From positions 53,286 through 117,285 of the forward strand of contig JANWWZ010000008.1 of assembly GCA_025057115.1 (NCBI GenBank): DNA of 64,000 nucleotides. Direction: 5' to 3'. Below, in pieces: positions 1-7,951 of the stretch. Under the pieces are notes generated by a model, which was given only the letters and a program-made list of their open reading frames with translations, searched no databases and was not told the origin of the DNA. Made by a program: the position numbers and the translations under genes. Positions within the stretch are counted from its first letter, which is position 1. Each line of letters opens with the position of its first letter. Source of the stretch: Bernardetiaceae bacterium. Its GTDB lineage: Bacteria > Bacteroidota > Bacteroidia > Cytophagales > Thermoflexibacteraceae.

Positions 1-44
1 CAGCAGCGAATGGGTGCTTTATGCAAAAATTGCGTAGGTTTTAG
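1..44. repeat. Left flanking direct repeat of the palindrome cluster
   Basis: Positions 1-44 match 655-698 with a few substitutions; both end in GCGTAGGTTTTAG and both contain GCAGCG, then TTTATG, then a run of A. The right copy runs into the fbp stop codon, so the sequence just downstream of fbp is present twice, once on each side of the repeat cluster. The left copy may extend beyond the window edge. Confidence 0.7.
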
Positions 45-695
45 TAATTGCTTAGGTTTTTACAAGGTCGTTTTTCGCCCTCGTTCGTGTCTTCACGCTT
101 ATCCTTCGCCATTTCGCCCTTGTTCATGTCTCCACGAACAATGAATGTACTTCGCCATTGTTCGTGTCTCCACGAACAATGTACTTTGTGTCCAAGTGGT
201 TGTTCGTGAGGACACGAACAACGGCAAGGAAATGTACTTTGTGTCTTGAAAACAGCCCAGCAGCGGGTATGTTCTTCGCCATTGTTCGTGTCTTTACGCT
301 TATCCTTCGCTTTTTCGCCATTGTTCGTGTCTCCACGAACAATGTACTTTGTGTCTCACGAGTGGTTGTTCGTGAGGACACGAACAACGGCAAGGAGGTT
401 TTTACAAGGTCGTTTTTCGCCCTCGTTCGTGTCTTCACGCTTATCCTTCGCTTTTTCGCCATTGTTCGTGTCTCCACGAACAATGTACTTTGTGTCTCAC
501 AAGTGGTTGTTCGTGAGGACACCAACAACGGCAAGGAAATGTACTTTGTGTCTTGAAAACAGCCCAGCAGCGGGTATGTTCTTTTTAATCACAAGTAGTT
601 GTTCGTGAGGACAACGGCAAGGAGAAAATCCGCTGCTAGAGTTCTTAAAAACCCCGGCAGCGGATGAGTGTTTTATGGAAAAAATCGCGTAGGTT
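1..695. repeat. Gene-free cluster of palindrome-bearing tandem repeats
   Basis: This stretch has no credible gene. It is built from about three partial copies of one unit (roughly 56-279, 277-397, 398-582) and a short remnant (583-625). Each unit carries two kinds of hairpin with 10-base arms and 4-base loops: ATTGTTCGTG/CACGAACAAT at 157-180, 320-343 and 461-484, and GTTGTTCGTG/CACGAACAAC at 199-222, 365-388 and 506-529 (the last has one mismatch). Units are joined by shared text such as ATGTACTTTGTGTC and CAGCAGCGGGTATGTTC. A decayed copy lies at about 4676-4867. Open reading frames here (for example 124-534 minus and 158-556 plus) simply translate the repeats on both strands. The cluster ends exactly at the fbp stop codon. 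It resembles a REP or MITE-type intergenic element; no transposase is visible. Confidence 0.9.
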
Positions 696-698
696 TTA
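655..698. repeat. Right flanking direct repeat of the palindrome cluster
   Basis: This is the partner of 1-44. It lies immediately downstream of fbp (minus strand) and includes its stop codon at 696-698. The same arrangement, a gene-end duplication bracketing a repeat, is seen at 4601-4943. Confidence 0.7.
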
Positions 699-1718
699 GA
701 GCGCTACCGTTTCTTGATGAGCTTCGAGCATCTGTAATACTTTTTCCACCATCGTTTTAGAACCTATGATAAGAGGACAGCGCTGGTGGAGTTCCGTAGG
801 CTGAATTTCTAAAATGCGCTGCTTTCCATCGGTTGCTACGCCGCCAGCTTGCTCTATCAAAAAGGCAAGGGCGTTGCATTCAAACATAAGGCGTAATTTG
901 CCCTGAGGAGCTTTTTTAGTAGGAGGATAAAGAAATATGCCTCCTTTGAGCAAGTTCCTATGAAAATCAGCTACAAGAGCACCTACATAACGAGCCGAAA
1001 ATTTGTTGCGCCGACAGTATTCTATAAAATCTTGAATGCCTTTGGGAAAATCATACAAATTGCCCTCGTTGTAAGAGAAAATATTTCCGTTTTCCTTGCT
1101 CTGCATGTTGGGATGGGAGAGGATGTATTCTCCTATGGAAAAGTCATAAGTAAATCCATTGACGCCGTGGCCAGTAGTATACACCAGCATATTAGAAGAG
1201 CCGTAGATTACATAGCCAGCAGCCACCTGTTCCGTTCCTTTCTGCAATACATCTTCTAAAGTAGGGGGAGTACCTACAGGAGTTTTGCGCCGATAAATGG
1301 AAAAGATAGTGCCTAAGGGCATGTTGACATCAATGTTAGATGAACCGTCTAGAGGATCTATTGCTACTACGTATTTTGCATGGCGGTTGCCCGTGTCAAT
1401 CATCTCTTCTTCTTCTTCGGAAATAACGGCACATACCTCGCCGCCGCGGGTTAATGCTCGAATGAAGCGCACATTAGCCACTACATCTAACTTTTGTTGC
1501 TCCTCTCCAGAGGAATTCTGATAGCCTGCTGGTCCTTCAATGCCGATGAGCCCCGAGTTCATAATGGCTTTATTGACTACCTTGGCAGCCAAGCCAATAT
1601 CGCGCAATAATTGAGAGAGTTCCCCTTTGGCATATGGAAAGTCCGACTGCCTTTGAGAAATGAATCTGTCCAGCGTAATACCAATGGACGATACGTATTT
1701 TTGAACATCTGCCTTCAT
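696..1718 (-). CDS. fbp: Fructose-1,6-bisphosphatase, class I
   Basis: Hydrolyses fructose 1,6-bisphosphate to fructose 6-phosphate and phosphate in the cytoplasm, the committed step of gluconeogenesis. The 340-residue product has the usual class I length. The metal and phosphate-binding motif [10 protein letters not shown] is at residues 121-130, preceded by the acidic stretch SEEEEEM near residue 100 that supplies metal ligands. The C-terminal half keeps [17 protein letters not shown] and EQAGG, which form the sugar-phosphate site. The ATG at 1718 gives a normal N-terminus. The gene is monocistronic on this strand: osmC, 67 bases upstream, also points left, but a promoter-like sequence lies between them. 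Its 3' end abuts the repeat cluster. The opposing enzyme, phosphofructokinase, is encoded about 3.4 kb away. Identification is secure. Confidence 0.97.
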   Translation of the reverse strand: MKADVQKYVSSIGITLDRFISQRQSDFPYAKGELSQLLRDIGLAAKVVNKAIMNSGLIGIEGPAGYQNSSGEEQQKLDVVANVRFIRALTRGGEVCAVISEEEEEMIDTGNRHAKYVVAIDPLDGSSNIDVNMPLGTIFSIYRRKTPVGTPPTLEDVLQKGTEQVAAGYVIYGSSNMLVYTTGHGVNGFTYDFSIGEYILSHPNMQSKENGNIFSYNEGNLYDFPKGIQDFIEYCRRNKFSARYVGALVADFHRNLLKGGIFLYPPTKKAPQGKLRLMFECNALAFLIEQAGGVATDGKQRILEIQPTELHQRCPLIIGSKTMVEKVLQMLEAHQETVAL

Positions 1719-1759
1719 AAAAATGACTTTAAAAAGTTTGGGAGCTGGTTTTTAGCAAT

Positions 1760-1789
1760 GGAAAGTAAAAAATTTAGGCGTAAATTCAA
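1760..1789 (-). promoter_or_regulatory. Promoter candidate for fbp
   Basis: On the minus strand TTG (complement of 1787-1789) is followed after exactly 19 bases by TACTTTCC (complement of 1760-1767), close to the Bacteroidota -33/-7 consensus TTG-N19-21-TAnnTTTG with two changes in the -7 box. Transcription would start near 1753, giving a leader of about 35 bases before fbp. The -33 element overlaps the last codons of the upstream osmC gene. Confidence 0.45.
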
Positions 1790-2190
1790 AAATTGTAGGT
1801 TACTACTCTTTTGATATTAGGGTCAAGACTAAGGGCGACAGGGCAAGTATTGGCTGCGTTGATTAACATGGTGCGATGTTTTTCGCTGAGGGTTTTGCCA
1901 GGCAGTTCAAAAGTGAGGCGGATTTCAGCAATGCGTCGGGGGTTGGCAGCCATGATTTTTTCCACTTCACAGGTGAGTCCTGTGAGGTCAATTCCTTCAC
2001 GATTGGCAATAATCCCCATAATAGTCATTTTGCAACTGGCAAGGGCTGCGCATACCAGATCTGTAGGGGAGAAGGACTCACCTTTGCCGTGATTATCCAC
2101 AGGAGCATCCGTTATAATGCGCGTTCCTGAGCGAAGGTGAATGGATTCTGTGCGCAGATTGCCTAAATAGGTGTTTTTAAAATGTGCCAT
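1786..2190 (-). CDS. OsmC family protein
   Basis: Cytoplasmic OsmC/Ohr-fold protein of 134 residues, normal for the short OsmC-like branch. Members often reduce peroxides with a Cys pair. Here the pattern LVCAALASCKMTIMG near residues 45-60 and TCPVA near residue 115 supply the two conserved cysteines, which supports a redox role; the actual substrate cannot be told from sequence. The stretch GEGESFSPTDLV-like (seen as GKGESFSPTDLV) is the family's hallmark before the first Cys. The gene starts 39 bases from the divergent gene at 2230, so the two share a short control region. It is followed on the same strand by fbp after 67 bases. Confidence 0.9.
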   Translation of the reverse strand: MAHFKNTYLGNLRTESIHLRSGTRIITDAPVDNHGKGESFSPTDLVCAALASCKMTIMGIIANREGIDLTGLTCEVEKIMAANPRRIAEIRLTFELPGKTLSEKHRTMLINAANTCPVALSLDPNIKRVVTYNF

Positions 2191-2207
2191 TTTGCGTTAA
2201 TTTAGCT

Positions 2208-2215
2208 CAAAAATA
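2208..2215 (-). promoter_or_regulatory. -7 promoter box candidate for the osmC-like gene
   Basis: Read on the minus strand, 2215-2208 is TATTTTTG, an exact match to the Bacteroidota -7 consensus TAnnTTTG, 18 bases upstream of the ATG at 2190. No clear TTG stands at the -33 distance, so this is a partial promoter match in the 39-base divergent spacer. Confidence 0.35.
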
Positions 2216-2229
2216 ATACGAAAATAACC

Positions 2230-2958
2230 TTGAAAAAATACTGCTTTTTGTTGGCTTTGTCGCTAAGTTCCCTGCAAGGGGGCGCACAAGACATCTCTTT
2301 GGACGAAGATCCGCCGCACCGTTATCAGACCAGTTACGGCATCAATTTTAACAATAATGCAGGTTTGATAGGAGGAGGAATGATAAAACACGTGCGGAGC
2401 ATCAACTATAAGCAATATCATTTGTTTTACTTGGACGTAGTCAATGTAAAGCATCCCAAGGAGCAAAGAACCCAAAGCAGACTGAGCGGAGAGTCTTTTA
2501 TTCCTGGAAAGCAAAACTATTTGATTTTAATCCGTCCGCAGTACGGTCGCGAGTTAATCTTATTTCGTCGGGCTGCCGAACAAGGAGTACAGGTAGCGGC
2601 TTCCTTTTCAACAGGACCTACCTTTGCCTTAATCGCACCTTATTTGATTGAATACCGCTTCGGCACAGGTAATATTCGCCTTGAACAATACGATCCTAGT
2701 CGGCATCCTTCTTTTGACCAAGTCATACGCACTGCTCGTTTTGGAGAGAGCATTGCCAGGAGCAAACTAGGGCTAGCTGCCTCTTTGCGCGCTGCCATGG
2801 GGTTTGAGTTTGGCAATTTCCGCTCTAACGTAACGGGGGTAGAAGTAGGAGTGATAGCTGATTTCCTTGCTCAAAAAGTAATTATTATGCCACTTGCTGA
2901 AAATAGGCAAAATTATTTTTCCATTTTCGTCAACATCTATTATGGAAGCAGGCACTAA
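2230..2958 (+). CDS. Secreted hypothetical protein, probably cell-envelope
   Basis: I do not recognise the family. The 242-residue product begins with a signal peptide (MKKYCFLLALSLSSLQGGAQ, cleavage probably after GGAQ), so it is exported across the inner membrane. The mature part is rich in alternating aromatic and polar residues (for example YQTSYGINFNNNAG and FSIFVNIYYGSRH at the very end), ends in aromatic-containing strands, and has no catalytic motif. This looks like a small outer-membrane beta-barrel or surface protein; that is inference from composition. Start: the TTG at 2230 fits the reported frame and gives the lysine-rich signal N-terminus. The ViaA-like gene follows 47 bases later on the same strand, but nothing links their functions. 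Confidence 0.75.
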   Translation: MKKYCFLLALSLSSLQGGAQDISLDEDPPHRYQTSYGINFNNNAGLIGGGMIKHVRSINYKQYHLFYLDVVNVKHPKEQRTQSRLSGESFIPGKQNYLILIRPQYGRELILFRRAAEQGVQVAASFSTGPTFALIAPYLIEYRFGTGNIRLEQYDPSRHPSFDQVIRTARFGESIARSKLGLAASLRAAMGFEFGNFRSNVTGVEVGVIADFLAQKVIIMPLAENRQNYFSIFVNIYYGSRH

Positions 2959-3005
2959 ACCTTCCTCCTGATTGAACAAAAGTGGTATTTCTTTGTTGCT
3001 AGTGC

Positions 3006-4667
3006 ATGACCGCTTACGAGCTCGAGCAAGAATTTAGCCATTTTATTGAATTTGGTGGCGTATTTGACAGACCAGTGCGCACCTTCTTAGTACACTACAT
3101 TCATGCCCGCCTTACGGGAACAGGCATCAGCTCTTATCAAATACAACACCTATTGCAAAATCAACAAAGCCAATATTTCGCCTATTTGCAAAAAGCGCTA
3201 GATAAAATACTCGGCTTTCCGCTGCTTCAGGAAGTTTGTGCAAATAATGAGCAACTTACTCAACAAATTATACAAGATGTACTGAAGTGGATGCGCCAAA
3301 CTGATAAAAAAATCAACTCAAAAAACCCTTATCAGAATGAAAATGATATGTTTGGCGCATGGAGTCATAAACCTACGCATCTTTGGGTAGAAACTTGGCA
3401 CGTATTGATTAATTTTTTAGCCAATACCTACACGCGAGAGGAGCTTGACAAAGATTTCTATGCCTATAGGTTTAAAACATTGCTCTCTGACAAAGAATTG
3501 CTTCAAAAAGCTCGTCAAATCATTCCCTCCAATGTACCTGCTCAAGAAAAGTCGCTTCTGGATATCCTCATCGATGACCTGCTTGCCCAGTGGAACGCCT
3601 TGCTAACTGCTAAGAATTTGCGCTACTACATGGAAGAAATGGAGCAAGAACAAGAGCAGTTTGCCGAGTTGTTACATAAAAAAGTAGAAGAATTTCACAA
3701 ACTGATGACGCTAATTAATCCATTTGTAATGGAAATTAGCAATTTCTGGGATTTGAGCCGCGGCTTGTGGAAGGATAAAGGTTTCCATGTACTGGAGCAC
3801 TACCATCGGCTTTTAGCTGATGAGAAATCGATTCAGCAACTTGCCGACCTGCTAGGGCGCATGCGCCAAGCTCAAACCGAAGTGGAAGAAGAGATTTTCT
3901 GCCAAACCGTAGTGCAAAAACAATGGCAAACTAATCCCCATTTGCGCAATGAAGTAGCTGGACTGTGGGAGAGCAGCGACCTTTGCCGCGTATTACCTTC
4001 GGAACTGGCTCTTTTGGGGCACAAAGAAACCGAGCCTTTGTTCTTGCAAAAGTATGCCGATAAGAGGTTGCTCACTTATCAATTACAAGGCAAACAACTA
4101 GTGCCAAACGACAAAATTTCTTTCACAGCTCACCGACGTGAAAAGCGAAAAGAAAAAGGTCCTTTCATCCTTTGCATCGATACCAGCGGCAGCATGGAGG
4201 GGTTGCCTTCCCAAATTGCCAAAGTGCTTTGCTTTGCAATGATGAAAGTGGCAGCTAAAGAACACCGAAAATGCTACCTAATCTCCTTTTCTATTGGCAT
4301 CAAAACCATTAACTTGCTCAATATTGCTGAAAATATTGATAAAATCATAGATTTTTTAAGCATGTCGTTTGATGGCGGCACGGATATTACCCCTGCTTTA
4401 TCTGAAGCTCTTAACATGTTGCAAACCCGCGACTACAAAGAAGCTGACGTAATGATTGTGTCGGATTTTGTCATGTTTGATATCAACCAGCATTTACTGC
4501 GCCGCATTGAGCAAGAACAAGCGCGCGGCACCAAATTTCATAGCTTGACCCTGTCCAACAAACCCAACTTGCAAGTTATCCGCCAGTTTGATAATTACTG
4601 GGTATATGACCCTCAAGAGCGCAACATCATGCGCTTGCTTTGGGAAGATCTCAAGAATTTGCAATAA
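3006..4667 (+). CDS. VWA domain protein, ViaA-like
   Basis: A 553-residue cytoplasmic protein (no signal peptide) with a helical, glutamine-rich N-terminal two thirds and a C-terminal von Willebrand A domain from about residue 380. The metal-ion-dependent adhesion site is intact: DTSGSM begins at residue 392, and GGTDI and VSDF follow. The layout matches ViaA, which in enterobacteria stimulates the MoxR-type AAA ATPase RavA and links it to respiratory complexes. No AAA ATPase gene is adjacent, so a partner would have to be elsewhere. The last 22 codons plus the bases after the stop are duplicated at 4870-4943 behind a repeat insertion. VWA domain confidence is high; ViaA orthology is moderate. 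Confidence 0.82.
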   Translation: MTAYELEQEFSHFIEFGGVFDRPVRTFLVHYIHARLTGTGISSYQIQHLLQNQQSQYFAYLQKALDKILGFPLLQEVCANNEQLTQQIIQDVLKWMRQTDKKINSKNPYQNENDMFGAWSHKPTHLWVETWHVLINFLANTYTREELDKDFYAYRFKTLLSDKELLQKARQIIPSNVPAQEKSLLDILIDDLLAQWNALLTAKNLRYYMEEMEQEQEQFAELLHKKVEEFHKLMTLINPFVMEISNFWDLSRGLWKDKGFHVLEHYHRLLADEKSIQQLADLLGRMRQAQTEVEEEIFCQTVVQKQWQTNPHLRNEVAGLWESSDLCRVLPSELALLGHKETEPLFLQKYADKRLLTYQLQGKQLVPNDKISFTAHRREKRKEKGPFILCIDTSGSMEGLPSQIAKVLCFAMMKVAAKEHRKCYLISFSIGIKTINLLNIAENIDKIIDFLSMSFDGGTDITPALSEALNMLQTRDYKEADVMIVSDFVMFDINQHLLRRIEQEQARGTKFHSLTLSNKPNLQVIRQFDNYWVYDPQERNIMRLLWEDLKNLQ

Positions 4668-4675
4668 AGTTTTTA
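4601..4675 (+). repeat. Original copy of the duplicated gene end
   Basis: Covers the last 22 codons of the VWA gene, its TAA stop and a few following bases. It aligns to 4870-4944 without gaps with 11 differences in 75 positions by eye (about 85% identity). Confidence 0.85.
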
Positions 4676-4867
4676 GCAGTGGACTATATTTTTATAAGGT
4701 CATTTTTTGCCATTGTTTGTGTCTTTGGGAAGAATTCGCCATCGTTATTCATTTCTTGAAAAATGACTCAGCAGAGCAGCATAGTTTCTTTGAAAAGCAT
4801 AAAAAATTATGCTTTCTCGGTTCATCCTTACTCACAAATGGTTGTTTGTAAAGACACGAACAACGGC
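4676..4867. repeat. Decayed copy of the 1-695 palindromic repeat
   Basis: Shares with the left-end cluster the text TTTTTATAAGGTCATTTTTTGCC (there TTTTTACAAGGTCGTTTTTCGCC), a CAGCAG motif, and a hairpin at 4841-4864 with arms GTTGTTTGTA/CACGAACAAC, which is the GTTGTTCGTG hairpin with substitutions. Most other parts have drifted. It sits between the two copies of the VWA gene tail. An 87-codon frame at 4588-4851 only reads through the gene end and the repeat and is not a gene. Confidence 0.75.
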
Positions 4868-4936
4868 ATGGTATATGCCCCCCAAGAGCGCAGCATCGTG
4901 TGCCTGTTTTGGGAAAATCTCAAGAAATTACAATAA
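4868..4936 (+). pseudogene. Duplicated 3' tail of the VWA gene
   Basis: A 22-residue frame ending at TAA. It reads MVYAPQERSIVCLFWENLKK and two more residues, matching the true tail WVYDPQERNIMRLLWEDLKN with several conservative changes. It has no upstream gene body, so it is a duplicated fragment and not a functional gene. The reading frame and stop are still intact. Confidence 0.75.
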
Positions 4937-5105
4937 AGTTCTTAAAATCTCTTCTTAGTTGCAGATTTATTAACAAACTCACTTGATTTTTAAAGTTTTT
5001 ACAACAAGTGCGATAAATCTGAGCCCATTCATTCGCTAAAACCGAGAATTTTTTCAATTTTGCACCATTACCATCAGTAAAAAAACCGTGATAGGTAAAC
5101 CTGTA

Positions 5106-6077
5106 ATGAGTAAAATAGCCGTTTTCACCTCTGGCGGCGATGCACCAGGCATGAATGCTTGCATCCGCGCTGTAGTCAGAGGAGCACTGCACTATGATGT
5201 GAGTGTGTACGGCATATATCGTGGCTATAGCGGTATGATCAATGGTGATATCAAACCGCTTCACTCCCAATCGGTTAGCAATATTATTCAGCGAGCAGGC
5301 ACTATTCTCAAGTCTGCTCGCAGTGAAGAGTTTCGCACCAAAGAAGGACGCCGCAAGGCTTACGAGCAACTGCGCGCTCACGGCATCGAGGGGTTGATAG
5401 CTATCGGCGGTAACGGTACTTTTACCGGGGCACAAATCTTTTACGAAGAATACGGCATTCCTACAGTGGGTGCTCCTGGCACTATCGATAACGACCTATA
5501 CGGAACAGACTTTACTATTGGCTTTGATACTGCTGTCAATACCGCTTTGAATGCTATAGACAAAATTCGCGATACTGCTGACTCCCACGACCGCGTTTTC
5601 TTTGTCGAAGTAATGGGCAGAAATTCGGGGTACATTGCCTTGCGTTCTGCCATTGGAGGAGGTGCTGAAATGGCAATTATTCCCGAAAAGCCTAGCAGTA
5701 TCGAAGAAATTGTTCATAAGCTCAAAGAAGGCTGGCGAACTGCAAAGCGTTCTTTTATTGTCGTGGTAGCGGAAGGCGAACAGCCAGGCAATGCCGCCAA
5801 GATTGCTCAGCAAGTAAAAGAAGCCATTCCAGATTTGGACGTGCGCGTTTCCACTTTGGGGCATATCCAGCGCGGAGGCTCGCCTTCTGCCGTTGATCGA
5901 GTAATTGCAAGCCGAATAGGACTTGCTGCTGTAGAGGCACTCTTAAGCGGAAAAGCAGGAATTATGGTAGGCATTGTAAACGGTAGAATTCGATACACGC
6001 CATTTAAGGATACCTTTAAGCAAAAAAATGAACAAATTGCCGAAATGATTCGCTTAGTGGATGTGCTGAGTAAGTAA
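5106..6077 (+). CDS. pfkA: 6-phosphofructokinase, ATP-type family A
   Basis: Phosphorylates fructose 6-phosphate at C1, the committed step of glycolysis. With the ATG at 5106 the product is 323 residues, the normal bacterial length; the in-frame GTG at 5088 adds six residues of no known use and was not chosen. Conserved features: SGGDAPGMN near residue 10, PGTIDNDL with the catalytic Asp near residue 127, the effector and substrate motif MGRNSGY, and IQRGGSPS. The glycine after position 103 (GGNG) is the ATP-type residue, as opposed to Asp in PPi-dependent enzymes. Unusual: the usual GGDG is GGNG, so the Asp that helps hold Mg-ATP is Asn (residue 103). A single gene with a 160-base leader after the duplicated VWA tail. 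Confidence 0.95.
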   Translation: MSKIAVFTSGGDAPGMNACIRAVVRGALHYDVSVYGIYRGYSGMINGDIKPLHSQSVSNIIQRAGTILKSARSEEFRTKEGRRKAYEQLRAHGIEGLIAIGGNGTFTGAQIFYEEYGIPTVGAPGTIDNDLYGTDFTIGFDTAVNTALNAIDKIRDTADSHDRVFFVEVMGRNSGYIALRSAIGGGAEMAIIPEKPSSIEEIVHKLKEGWRTAKRSFIVVVAEGEQPGNAAKIAQQVKEAIPDLDVRVSTLGHIQRGGSPSAVDRVIASRIGLAAVEALLSGKAGIMVGIVNGRIRYTPFKDTFKQKNEQIAEMIRLVDVLSK

Positions 6078-6212
6078 AGTTTTATTAATATTGGCAAATA
6101 TAACTAAAGCTTTGGCAAAAAATTATGCAAAGCTAACCAAGTAAGTACTTCTGTTTTTTTGGCAGCCTCCCAACGCTACACTATCTTTATTGCTAACATA
6201 CAAATCTTTGCA

Positions 6213-6425
6213 ATGATACTTGGCAAGAAAAAAATTAATCCGAATCGGTTGCCTTTTTTACAAGCCCAGATTTTGCAAAAAATCTATTTCGATATTTCTC
6301 AAGACCAGAAAACTACTCTTGAAGCACTTGCAGAAATTACAGACTATCCGCAAGAGAGCAAAATTTTGCACAATTGCATAAAAAACGAAAACTTTTGCAC
6401 TACTGTGGCAAGTTTTAAAATCTAA
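6213..6425 (+). CDS. Possible small hypothetical protein
   Basis: A 70-codon frame from ATG 6213 (a longer version from TTG 6159 is less likely). The product is basic at the start (MILGKKKINPNRLPFLQAQI) and then helical, with no recognised domain, signal peptide or membrane segment. It fills a 353-base gap between pfkA and the convergent VWA gene, ending five bases before that gene's stop. Apart from this frame I see nothing in the gap. It may be chance. Confidence 0.25.
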   Translation: MILGKKKINPNRLPFLQAQILQKIYFDISQDQKTTLEALAEITDYPQESKILHNCIKNENFCTTVASFKI

Positions 6426-6430
6426 CGGCA

Positions 6431-7822
6431 TTACCTAAACACATCCACTGTAGTGTTTTTTCCACTCTGAATAGTAAATCGTTTAAATGCGGTGTAAACT
6501 GCGCCTTTGGCTTCGTGAGCGCGAAAAACAACTTTGTAATTTCCTGGTTGCAAAGGGATGTTGATAACTTTGCCTACTAGCTGATAGTTTTCCACCAATT
6601 CTTGTCCGCTATCAGCAATTCGATAAAGAGAAGCAATGCCATCAAAGTAGTGATTGAGCGTCAATACGCCGGGCTGATCTATTTCCACTTCTGTAGTTTG
6701 CCCTTGCTTGATGCTTACATTGCGAACTATTGTGCGCGGCGTGGTTAATACTTCTATATCGTAATTGCCGACTAAATAGCGTTGCGTAGTGCCTACTTCC
6801 TGTATGTGCAAGGTAGTAGCTTTGCCTGCTTGCCTAATAATAGCCTTTAGATTGCCATATTCTTTAGGAGTTTTCATTTTAAAAGCAAGCGTTCCTTGCG
6901 GTACAGCAATGTAAATAGTATTGTGCTTGCCTCCTTCAATTTGAATATCTTTCTTCACCACTGGCGGAATGGTACCTACTTCAAGGTCATAGCTGATAAT
7001 GGGATCAATTACCAACGTATCGGTTTGCCCGTTGCTGTTGCGATAGTGAATGAGGTCATAAATTACCTTGCCAGTGACATTATTTATAAATGAAAGATTG
7101 ACATCTTTTTCCAAAGGTTTGCCTTTTTCATCAGTGAGTTCTATGGTCACTGTAGTGCGCCCCAAAATTTGCCTTGAAATACTGCCCAAAATAGCTCGAA
7201 AGTCCTGTGCACTGCGGGCATCATATGCCTTGCCAATACAATTAAAGGCAGCAGGAAACTCTTTTCCTACTCCCAAACCAATAATAAAAGGCTTTAAAAC
7301 GATGCCGTTTTTCTGCATGCCCAGCGAAATGGCACAAGGATCACCTCCGCAAGCTTCTATGCCGTCGGTTACCATGACAATGACATTGCGGTAATTTTCC
7401 TCTGGGGGGAAGTCTTTGGTAGCTTGTTCAAGAGAATAGGCAATAGGAGTAGTTCCTTTTGGAGCAATGCGAATGAGCGCATTCTTAATTTGAGCGTGAT
7501 TGTTAGGAGCAAAACCTACTTCTAATTTGGAGTCGGTGCAATTTTTTTGCTTGGCTTCAAACTGATGTCCATACACTCGCAACGCCATTTCTACATTGGG
7601 GTTGCGGCGCAGTGAATCGACAAAAGCCGCAATTTTGTCTTTGGCGATATTAATGCGCAGGTCGTCATCCCATTTAGAAAGCATGCTTCCCGAAGCATCA
7701 AGCACCAAGAGCAAGCGCGTTTTCTCAGGCATGAGCTGTTGAGCTCGTTGGGCTTTCAGGGTATGCACCCCTGTACTTAGAAGCACTAAGACAAGGAGCA
7801 TTCTCACTGGCTGGATTAACAT
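6431..7822 (-). CDS. Secreted VWA domain protein
   Basis: Exported protein of 463 residues from the ATG at 7822 (an in-frame ATG at 7837 adds five residues ahead of a good signal peptide MLIQPVRMLLVLVLLSTGVH, cleaved near LKAQ). A von Willebrand A domain fills about residues 35-220, with the metal site DASGSM, the threonine in KGTTPIAYSL and the VTDGIEACGGDP loop, whose cysteines may form a disulfide. Three or four small beta-rich repeats follow, ending in phrases such as GKHNTIYIAVPQG and SGKNTTVDVF, suggesting stacked Ig-like or carboxypeptidase-regulatory-like folds. It is probably periplasmic or surface-bound and binds an unknown partner. It is divergent from gltB with a 129-base shared spacer. 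Confidence 0.85.
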   Translation of the reverse strand: MLIQPVRMLLVLVLLSTGVHTLKAQRAQQLMPEKTRLLLVLDASGSMLSKWDDDLRINIAKDKIAAFVDSLRRNPNVEMALRVYGHQFEAKQKNCTDSKLEVGFAPNNHAQIKNALIRIAPKGTTPIAYSLEQATKDFPPEENYRNVIVMVTDGIEACGGDPCAISLGMQKNGIVLKPFIIGLGVGKEFPAAFNCIGKAYDARSAQDFRAILGSISRQILGRTTVTIELTDEKGKPLEKDVNLSFINNVTGKVIYDLIHYRNSNGQTDTLVIDPIISYDLEVGTIPPVVKKDIQIEGGKHNTIYIAVPQGTLAFKMKTPKEYGNLKAIIRQAGKATTLHIQEVGTTQRYLVGNYDIEVLTTPRTIVRNVSIKQGQTTEVEIDQPGVLTLNHYFDGIASLYRIADSGQELVENYQLVGKVINIPLQPGNYKVVFRAHEAKGAVYTAFKRFTIQSGKNTTVDVFR

Positions 7823-7951
7823 ATGGTAAAAATACAACTTTCAGTGGGTTTTGTAGAGCATTTTAGGGCATTTGATTTTTTTTTCGAGCTTAAGGAACTT
7901 TTTTGCAATTATTTCACTAACTTAGCCGTTACACTAAAAAACATACAACTG

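Noticed and set aside
124..608. Several overlapping reading frames on both strands in the left-end repeat cluster
   Set aside because: They translate the same palindromic repeats on both strands and repeat peptides such as FVSPRTM and ETRTMAKK; no codon bias or homology supports a gene.
1..695. CRISPR array
   Set aside because: Repeats are long, imperfect, directly joined and lack regular unique spacers; no cas gene is present.
4588..4851. 87-codon plus-strand frame after the VWA gene
   Set aside because: It starts inside the VWA gene in another frame and runs through the degenerate repeat.
4920..5435. 171-codon minus-strand frame over the pfkA start
   Set aside because: It is opposite conserved PfkA sequence and has no recognisable domain.
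7823..7951. 43-residue N-terminal extension of glutamate synthase
   Set aside because: The extension is unlike the family; the start at 7952 places the nucleophile Cys in the right position.
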